Assembly: GCA_019925095.2 (NCBI GenBank)
Contig: CM034389.1
Location: 2,564,001 to 2,628,000 of the forward strand
DNA: 64,000 bases
Source of the DNA: Dendrolimus kikuchii
Taxonomy: Eukaryota; Arthropoda; Insecta; Lepidoptera; Lasiocampidae
Direction: 5' to 3'
Part shown: positions 56,729 through 64,000 of the stretch, piece after piece
Numbering within the stretch: the stretch's first letter is position 1
How the letters are laid out: the number at the start of each line of letters is the position of its first letter
Translations under genes and position numbers: made by a program
Notes under the pieces: model-generated
What the model saw: the letters and a program-made list of their open reading frames with translations, nothing else
What the model was told of the DNA's origin: nothing
Database searches by the model: none

Positions 56729-57056
56729 AGCGGCCCCGGCAGACGTTGTTCTGCTCTGAAAAAATAAAAATCTAGGACCAGATCCCAGCGCCACCTGCCG
56801 GTTCTAATTGCGAATCTAAACCATCCGGGAACCCACTCAAACACACAAAAACAAAATCACCAAAATCGCTCCAGGTGATTAGGAGGATTCTAGAACCCGA
56901 TCTCAGCGCCACCTACCAGTTTCAACGGGATAAAAAGTATCCTATGTCCGTCTCCAGGTTCTAAACTACCTCCTTATCAATTTTCAGCCAAATCGGTACA
57001 GCCGTTCTTGAGTTATAAATAGAGTAACTAACGCGACTTTCTTTTATATATATAGA
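56729..57056 (-). mobile_element. Helitron-like element, complete
   Basis: CTAG at 56729, 'cggccccggcagacgttgtt', ending 'tttcttttatatatataga'. Same family as 2316-2631 and 8489-8930, with both ends present. Confidence 0.7.
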
Positions 57057-57229
57057 TTTAATTGTAAAAGAAGGGTACGAGTCTGTAGAGTTGTTAATAA
57101 AAAAATACTCAACGCACGGCCCGCGGGTCGCAAGTGGCCCGCTGAGCTTTTGTGAGTGGCCCGTCTGTCATACTAACCGTTATACAATTACATTAGTAAC
57201 ACCTCTGATATTGCAATAGTTTTTTTATT

Positions 57230-57542
57230 TTATTTTTATTGCAGGAGTTCAGCAGACAGGCAGACGGCCCACTTGATGGAAAGCGGTTACTATCGCCTAT
57301 GGACATTTGCAACACCAAAGTTGCTACAAATGCGCTTCTGCTCTCTTAAGGGAAACTGGAACCTGGTCACTAATGCCGGAACACAGCTCAAGGTTGTTAT
57401 GGCGACATACTTTAGACCAGGGGTGGTAGCCATCCAGTCGGGCAAATGCCCTACCACCTGGCTGTGGGTTGTGAAGTCGCCTCTTACGACAGGCCGCCCG
57501 GCCGCAGGAAATTGTATTCTTTCTCCGTTCCTGCACGGATAA
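57230..57542 (-). mobile_element. SINE-A retroposon
   Basis: Full length on the minus strand. Confidence 0.85.
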
Positions 57543-57599
57543 AGTTTTTGCAGTTTTTGTTAAAAAATATATTCTTTACTTTTTGGTTGCGCCAATACT

Positions 57600-58295
57600 T
57601 CAATAGTTTTAGAAATAATATATTAAGCACCTGTAGAAATTGTACAACTGGCACGCGTATACAAATTAGCCATCTTATTCCACGACGTACATGCTCTTCA
57701 ATAAGGGTTTCTCTCGATTTCATTGCAATACACAAAGCAGATCTTGACTTGGTGAGTATAGGACCATCTCGGGAGTTAAAGAAAACAATTTGAAAATCGG
57801 CTCACAATTGACGGAGAAATCGCATAATATGCTTACAAAAAAATAAGCGCCTGTAGAAAGTGTAATACTGGCACGCGTTTACAAGCTTTTTTTTGGAAAA
57901 GTGTAGGCTCTCGGAGTTTTTTTTAATAAGGGATACTCTCGAGTTCTCTGAGGGATCCACTCATTAGATCCTGACTTGGTCACCATGGAACCACCTCGGG
58001 AGGTGCGAGGAGACTTACGAGCAAAGAATTTTTTTTTTAATTGGTTTAGAATAGACGGAGATATCGTGCTAAGAAGAAGGCTGTTATCAATTTTCGTGGG
58101 ATTCTCTAATTCCTTGAAATCCACTAATCAGATCCTGACATGGTGACAATGGGACCGAATCGTAAACATAACCTTTCGATGAAAAGAAAATTTTGAAAAT
58201 CGGTTCACAATGGATGGAGAAATCGAGTACGGAACATACAAAAAAAAACAACGTGCGTGATTTAAGAACCTCCTCCTCTTGTGAAGTCGGTTAAA
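57600..58295. repeat. interspersed repeat Z, multiple units
   Basis: Three related segments hold 'gatcttgacttggt', 'gatcctgacttggt' and 'gatcctgacatggt', each followed by 'accatctcgggag'-type sequence. Ends 'aacctcctcctcttgtgaag'. Confidence 0.5.
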
Positions 58296-58297
58296 AA

Positions 58298-58322
58298 TCA
58301 AATAAAATGCCGCGCTTAAAAC
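58298..58322 (+). repeat. Penelope-like 3' end scrap
   Basis: 'aatgccgcgcttaaaaccgt' matches the last part of the 33990-34113 end. Confidence 0.5.
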
Positions 58323-58342
58323 CGTTGGCATTTTTTTGTCAT

Positions 58343-59289
58343 ACATACATACATACATAACTTCACGCCAATTCCCTTGCGGGGTAGGCACGAACAACAG
58401 AGCGCCATTTAGGCCCATTCTTACACACCTCACTTGCTTCTTTGACATTCATAACTCTTGTCATGCACACTCGTCTGTTCTTAAGGCTCCTGACATCACC
58501 CTCCGCTAGTACACGATCAATTTGATCATGCAAGGTGTGTCGTGGCCTTCCACGACTTCTGCATCCATCCACTTTTGCATTGTATATCTGTTTAGTCATT
58601 CTTTCATCATGCATTCTTTCCACATGCCCGAACCACCGGAGCATTCCTTTCCTTACCTTCACCCCGACACTCTCTTTCAGACCAACTCTCTTTCTTACTT
58701 CGGTATTACGAACGCGGTCCCCGAGCGTCACTCCGCAGATTTTGCGCAGTACTCGCATCTCAACCGCGTTTACTCTACTTTCATGCTCTCTCTTCCATAC
58801 CCAACTCTCGCTTCCATACGTGAGCGTAGGTACCAGCACCGCGTTGTGTATGGCAAGCTGGGCCTTTAGGCTGAAGTTCTTAGCGCCTAGAAGTTTATCT
58901 AACGCTCCATTCACACTATTCCCCAAATTCACCCTTCTTTCTATATCAGCGGTGTACCTTCCATCCCTGCTAAAAGCACATCCAAGATATACAAACTCAT
59001 TCACTTGCTCCAGCATAACATCATCGACCATTATCCTTGCATTCGTTCTGGTTTCTTCTCTTTCAAACACCATAACCTTTGTTTTCTTCGCATTCAAATG
59101 TAAGCCTCTCGCCTGACAGTCATCTTTCATCATTGTGACTAGTGTTTGCAGTTCTGATGGCGATTCGGCTAAAAGCACGGCATCATCCGCATAAAGCAAG
59201 GTGCTTACAACTAGATCACTCATCCGCACCCCAACATCCATCAATCTTATTCTCTGGAGACAATCGTCCAGGTATAGGATGAACAGCAA
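58343..59289 (-). mobile_element. RTE-A LINE, longest copy, open RT frame
   Basis: The longest of 23 copies, flanked by an exact 14-bp duplication 'catttttttgtcat' (58329-58342, 59290-59303). The minus strand is open for 309 codons: LLFILYLDDCLQ, then reverse-transcriptase motif YADD (in STLLYADDAVLLAESPSE), HLNAKKTKVMVF, the thumb region ending LTYGSESWVWKREHESR, WFGHVERMHDERMTKQ, CRSRGRPRHTFHDQIDRVL and the natural end VRAYPARELA. The RNA would be copied into DNA at a nicked target; this copy lacks the N-terminal endonuclease and the first RT motifs. A (TATG)n tail replaces poly-A, typical of the RTE clade. Named from those features. Confidence 0.9.
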
Positions 59290-59356
59290 CATTTTTTTGT
59301 CATTTTCGTTAATGTCTTATCTTTCATAAACATGTTTATATTATCATAACATTTAC

Positions 59357-59629
59357 GGCCTTACTTATAATAATCTCGTTAAGAAACGATTAGCCATCTC
59401 TTAAGTAAGAAAATCAGAATCAGACCTTAATCAATTAATATCTTTTTTTTCACTTATAAACGTGTATTACCTGTTATTTACCTAAGAGGAGCACAGATAA
59501 ACGAAATTTGAATGATTAACGTAGGTTGCACCCAAAATATTCGACTAAAGAGGAGTTTATGAGTAAGATTCTCACTAATCAATTGCTGAGCAGTTTCTTT
59601 AAATTAAAGAAACGATTATAAGTAAGGCC
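59357..59629. mobile_element. MITE with GGCCTTACTTATAAT ends
   Basis: 273 bp between GGCCTTACTTATAATAATC and the inverse GATTATAAGTAAGGCC, with 'aagaaacgat' near both ends. Ends like these are known from Harbinger-type elements, but the superfamily is uncertain. Confidence 0.65.
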
Positions 59630-59679
59630 CCTAGTCATTAATAGCTTACGTAAGGTTTTTTTAAACAATGTAATGGTAG

Positions 59680-60300
59680 GTAGGTTTTAGCAGGGATGGA
59701 AGGTACACCGCTGATATAGAAAGAAGAGTGAATTTGGGGAATAGTGTGAATGGAGCGTTAGGTAAACTTCTATGCGCTAAGAACCAGCCAGAAGGCCCAG
59801 CTTGCCATACACAATGCGGTGGTGGTCCTACGCTCATGTATGGAAGCGAGAGTTGGGTATGGAAGAGAGAGCATGAAAGTAGAATAAACGCGGTCGAGAT
59901 GCGAGCACTGCGCAAAATCTGCGGAGTGACGCACGCGGACCGCGTTCGTAATACCGAAGTAAGAAAGATAGTTGGTCTGAAAGAGAGTGTCGGGGTGAAG
60001 GTAAGGAAAGGAATGCTCCGGTGGTTCGGGCATGTGGAAAGAATGACTAAACAGATATACAATGCAAAAGTGGATGGATGCAAAAGTCGTGGAAGGCCAC
60101 GACACACCTTCCATGATCAAATCGATCGTGTACTAGCAGAAGGTGATGTCAGGAGCCTTAAGAACAGACGAGCGTGCATGACAAGAGTTATGAATGTCAA
60201 AGAAGCATGTGAGGTGTGTAAGAATAAGCCTGAATGGCGCTCTGTTGTTCGTGCCTACCCCGCAAGGGAACTGGCGTGAAGTTATGTATGTATGTTTGTA
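59680..60300 (+). mobile_element. RTE-A LINE, 621-bp 3' fragment
   Basis: Exact target duplication 'tgtaatggtag' (59669-59679, 60301-60311). Two compensating indels near 59783-59830 change GAKNLSQKAQLAIHNAVL to GAKNQPEGPACHTQCGG; the frame is then restored to the stop. Confidence 0.9.
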
Positions 60301-60311
60301 TGTAATGGTAG

Positions 60312-60730
60312 TTAAATCTCTCGATAGCTTGAATTTAAAAAATCAGACTCTGTAAGTACAAGTTAGTCAAACGTAATGACGTTATTAGGAATTACCCAAA
60401 CTCGAAGCAATAAAATCGAAAAGCAACGTCCGGTGCGTTTATTCTATTGTTTCTGCCTAGTACACGTGCAATTAATGAATCTAATAATTAAACTAAGTCA
60501 CAGAGCTGTCTACCATAAGGTAATGAACAAACCTAAATGTGTTTTTTCCATCCGTACTTATTTAGCCACTAACTAGCAACAACACGAGTCTTAAAATGCA
60601 CCTGCTTAAGTTGAAATTTTAGTCATCTAATACTTCATATTTCGAACTTGACATTCGAGATATCGAGATGCTACTGCAGTTCCATTATTATTTAATTATT
60701 ATACAATTGTCAATTATTACTAAAATCTAA
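60312..60730. other. unassigned sequence
   Basis: Nothing recognised. Confidence 0.35.
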
Positions 60731-61144
60731 GTTATTATAGAATTTATTAGAACTATACAAACACGTATAACACAAGTACAAATATAACTGGACGCAACCA
60801 GTACAAACTGTACGATTCAATGACACGCGTAAAGTCCGTCACTATGTAGCTAATCGAATGTACGTCTTGCTCGTATCGTAATCCTCGCTCGACTGTCGAT
60901 CTCTCCATGGGGCCATTGCTGCACCGATACAAAATGGCTGCCAACCCGCATAGATCGGATTTCTTAGAATCAGTTCAACACACCTGCCTAATTACTGCCA
61001 TAAAACAAGTACAATAACAATAGAATCTTTTTCTTAATTACAAATATTAAACACAAAGTAAACAAAAGAAGTCAAAATGCGGGAAAGGTAATAAACCAGG
61101 TTTATGGCAGGCAGGTGTGCATTCATATTTGTCGACATGTAACA
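60731..61144 (-). mobile_element. LTR L1, one end missing
   Basis: Lacks the first ~38 bp of the minus-oriented unit and ends 'cgacatgtaaca'. Confidence 0.7.
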
Positions 61145-61514
61145 ATATATTGTCTAGTGTCAAAATGTGTCATTTAAGTAGTCGTTAATTGAATAATACG
61201 TCTTCTTCATCAAAAAGATCTTTAATTTTCTTTTAAATTCAGTCATATTATTAATATTTTTAAGAAAGCTCTCTTTCTTAAAAATATTAAACGTTTGTTG
61301 TATATTTTTATACTTCTTGGTTATGTCTGCTAGTGGCAAAAACTTAAGAAAATACTTTATTGCTCTACGAAATAATAGACATAATACTTTAGTTACAATA
61401 TTTTAAGACAACGCAATAGGGCTTATCGTTTAAAGAGATCGCTTCCAGACAACCTATCTTATGTCATATTCTTAGCTAATCTGGTTATATAGCTGGTGCA
61501 TACATTTAGATATT
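61145..61514. other. unassigned sequence
   Basis: Has a small palindrome around 61250-61290 ('aatatttttaagaaagct' / 'agctctctttcttaaaaatatt'). Confidence 0.4.
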
Positions 61515-61527
61515 TATTCAATAATCT

Positions 61528-61856
61528 GCGGAGTGACGCTCGCGGACCGCGTTCGTAATACCGAAGTAAGAAAGAGAGTTCGTCTGAAAGAGAGTGTCGG
61601 GGTGAAGGTAAGGAAGGGAATGCTCCGGTTTTTCGGGCATGTGGAAAGAATGACTAATCATCAAGTCAAGATGAGATGAAGATCAAATTGATCGTATACT
61701 AGCAGAAGGTGATGTCAGGAGCCTTAAGAACAGACGAGCGTGCATGACAAGAGTTATGAATGTGAAAGAAGCAAGTGAGGTGTGTAAGAATAAGCCTAAA
61801 TGGCACTCTGTTGTTCGTGCCTACCCCGCAAGGGAACTGGCGTGAAGCTATGTATG
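61528..61856 (+). mobile_element. RTE-A LINE with scrambled middle
   Basis: Exact target duplication 'tattcaataatct' (61515-61527, 61857-61869). The YNAKVDGCRSRGRPRH codons are replaced by ~25 unrelated bases at 61656-61681. Confidence 0.9.
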
Positions 61857-62098
61857 TATTCAATAATCTTACCTTTTCCCATTATCTAAGTGCTGGCAGA
61901 GAAATGGGTTAGCCATAATTCTTTATCACACGCCTATAGGCTATTATGCGAAAGCTTCCCATACTTTACACCTAAGTTAAATATTGGAGAGATGCCAGAT
62001 CGTATAAAACGTTTATCTATGCTGATGGCCAATAGCAGTTCTTCATATTTTCCAATGAGGTGTAATGTACTGAATTTGAATACATTAAGTTTTATATT

Positions 62099-62199
62099 AT
62101 GAATGTCAAAGAAGCAAGTGAGGTATGTAAGAATAAGCCTGAATGGCGCTCTGTTGTTCGTGCCTACCCCGCAAGGGAACTGGCGTGAAGTTATGTATG
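62099..62199 (+). mobile_element. RTE-A LINE, 101-bp terminal fragment
   Basis: Exact target duplication 'taagttttatatt' (62086-62098, 62200-62212). Confidence 0.9.
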
Positions 62200-62225
62200 T
62201 AAGTTTTATATTGAAGCTTGATAAA

Positions 62226-62262
62226 TCCCTATCCCTATTAATATTATAAATGCGAAAGTAAC

Positions 62263-62303
<41 letters not shown>

Positions 62304-63927
62304 TCCGTTTTCACGGAAAAACTACTGGACCGATTTGGCTGAAACTCAGTATATATATTTTTTCGATGCCGAGAATGAACATAGGATACTTTTTATCCCG
62401 AAAAATGGGATAGTTTCCGGGATAAAAATATATTTGTCTGTTTGTTTGTTAAGCTTTTACGGAAAAACTACTGGACCGATTTGGCTGAAAATCGGTATTT
62501 ATGTAATTTTCATATCCAGGGTGGACAAGGGATATTTTTCATCCCGGATAATGGGATAGATTTTGGGATAGATTTATGTAAAGGTTATCCCAAAAGTAGG
62601 ATAGGCTTTGGTTGGTTTTGTGATTTGCCATTTTCATCATTTTGGTTATTTTGTCCTTTTTACTCTTTTTTGCTCTTTTGCCCTTTTTTCTATTTTGCTC
62701 TTTTCCTCTTTTGCTCCTTTGCTCCTTTGCTCCTTTGCTCCTTTGCCCCTTTGCTCCTTTGCCCCTTTGCCCCTTTGCCCCTTTGCCCCTTTGCCCCTTT
62801 GCCCCTTTGCCCCTTTGCCCCTTTGCCCCTTTGCCCCTTTGCCCCTTTGCCCTTTTGCCCTTTTCCTCTTTTGCTCTTCTGCTCTTTTGCTCTTTTGCCC
62901 CTTTGCTCTTTTGCCCCTTTGCTCTTTTGCCCCTTTGCTCTTTTGCCCCTTTGCTCTTTTGCCCCTTTGCTCTTTTGCCCCTTTGCTCTTTTGCCCCTTT
63001 GCTCTTTTGCCCCTTTGCTCTTTTGCCCCTTTGCTCTTTTGCCCTTTTGCCCTTTTGCTCTTTTGCTCTTTTGCTCTTTTGCTCTTTTGCTCTTTTGCCC
63101 TTTTGCCCTTTTGCCCTTTTGCCCTTTTGCTCTTTTGCTCTTTTGCTCTTTTGCTCTTTTGCTCTTTTGCTCTTTTGCTCTTTTGCTCTTTTGCTCTTTT
63201 GCTCTTTTGCTCTTTTGCTCTTTTGCTCTTTTGCTCTTTTGCTCTTTTGCTCTTTTGCTCTTTTGCTCTTTTGCTCTTTTGCTCTTTTGCTCTTTTGCTC
63301 TTTTGCTCTTTTGCTCTTTTGCTCTTTTGCTCTTTTGCTCTTTTGCTCTTTTGCTCTTTTGCTCTTTTGCTCTTTTGCTCTTTTGCTCTTTTGCTCTTTT
63401 GCTCTTTTGCTCTTTTGCTCTTTTGCTCTTTTGCTCTTTTGCTCTTTTGCTCTTTTTGTCCTTTTAGCTTGATTGTCCTTTTTGCTGATTTTGTCCTTTT
63501 TGTTATTTTTGTAGTTTTCATTGACGGGGGATAGATAAACAAAACTAGGACTGTTTGTAATAGAAGATGAAAGTTTGGATGAGACCAATCATTTCTCAAG
63601 TTCATAGATATAAAAATTCATCGTCTATAAAAATGCGATAGTAACTCGATATGTCTTTCTGTTAAGTTTTTGGAAAACACTGGGAATACTGGATCGTTTT
63701 TATTGTAATTTTGTTTAAATGTAGTTTTAATGCCGAAAATTGACATATTTTATATACTAATGCCAGGAGATCGGATAGTTTGCGATATAAAATTAAGTGA
63801 ATTTTTCGGGTGCAAATGGCACTAACATAAAAATGTTGTACACTGTAACCTGTATTAACGCCTGCTCTTTAAACAAGAAGCAGGAACTAGAGGTTAACCC
63901 GCGGCGCAGCCGCGGGGTAAACTCTAG
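62226..63927 (+). mobile_element. Helitron-like element, complete ends
   Basis: Starts A|TCCCTATCCC and ends with a GC hairpin (CCGCGGC gca GCCGCGG, 63899-63915) 8 bp before CTAG|T. Contains a (TCTG)n run at 62264-62302 and two 'actactggaccgatttggct' segments; an 8-bp minisatellite fills half of it. No replicase ORF. Confidence 0.75.
62648..63455 (+). repeat. 8-bp minisatellite (GCTCTTTT)n
   Basis: About 100 units in blocks: GCTCCTTT (near 62712-62745), GCCCCTTT (62752-62850), a 16-bp dimer GCCCCTTTGCTCTTTT (62893-63040), then mostly GCTCTTTT to 63450. The plus strand is pyrimidine-only except one G per unit. Long open frames exist on both strands (up to 349 codons) because an 8-bp period repeats every 24 nt without a stop; these are not genes. 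Confidence 0.97.
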
Positions 63928-64000
63928 TATTATATAAATAGGTGAAGCGTAGGAAATCTTCAGTGAAGCAACTTCTCTCTAAATATTGCGTGTATATTAG

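Noticed and set aside
57273..57542. 60-125-codon ORFs in SINE-A copies
   Set aside because: The same ORFs appear at every SINE-A copy on both strands and vary with indels; not coding.
62442..63605. Open reading frames of up to 349 codons on both strands
   Set aside because: They are produced by an 8-bp tandem repeat without stop codons in several frames; translations are monotonous (LLFCSFA, EQKSKRAK) and have no host homologue.
52105..64000. Further receptor exons (TM4-TM7)
   Set aside because: I looked for hydrophobic segments with splice sites and found none that continue the phase-2 junction; they probably lie beyond the window.

Overview
This window is nuclear DNA from an insect, most likely a moth or butterfly. 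It is AT-rich, and its few genuine coding segments are short exons bounded by GT...AG splice sites and lost among transposable elements. The repeat mix fits Lepidoptera: RTE-type LINEs with (TATG)n tails, Helitron-like elements ending in CTAG, R1-clade LINE 3' ends, mariners, Penelope-like ends and tRNA-derived SINEs. No prokaryotic, organellar or defence-island features are visible.

The only host gene I can support runs left to right. Four internal exons (8233-8356, 43964-44107, 45661-45861, 51926-52104) have compatible phases and together encode a cysteine-rich/EGF-like ectodomain segment, a CxxC stalk and the first three transmembrane helices of a class C orphan G-protein-coupled receptor resembling GPR158/GPR179 (fly relative CG31760). 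The 5' exons and TM4-7 lie outside the window. The intron between the first two exons is about 35.6 kb and is almost wholly built of mobile elements; the following introns are about 1.55 kb and 6.1 kb, and at least 11.9 kb follows the last exon.

Layout. 1-8.2 kb: tandem repeat, R1 end, Helitrons, a long-TIR transposon, solo LTR, SINEs. 8.2-20.5 kb: exon 1, solo LTRs, MITE pair, a mariner, RTE copies. 20.8-23.2 kb: a 124-bp satellite interrupted by a solo LTR and a SINE. 23.6-33 kb: tandem duplication, RTE copies, a triple-nested SINE. 33.1-35 kb: a solo LTR holding a minisatellite, a Penelope-like end and an R1 end. 35.9-38.1 kb: a large hairpin and a 94-bp array in a Helitron. 38.6-43.9 kb: second RTE family, second mariner, SINEs. 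43.9-52.1 kb: remaining exons. 52-62 kb: further SINE, LTR and RTE copies, including the longest RTE (58.3-59.3 kb, YADD). 62.2-63.9 kb: a Helitron carrying about 800 bp of an 8-bp repeat.

The strongest signal beyond the host gene is a recent burst of one RTE family: 23 copies in 64 kb, at least 17 with a target-site duplication of 8-14 bp readable by eye. I saw no clearly new molecular system. The best leads are this burst (with a snap-back 5' end and copies as short as 80 bp), the nested insertions, Helitron-internal tandem expansion, and Penelope ends with a conserved hairpin.
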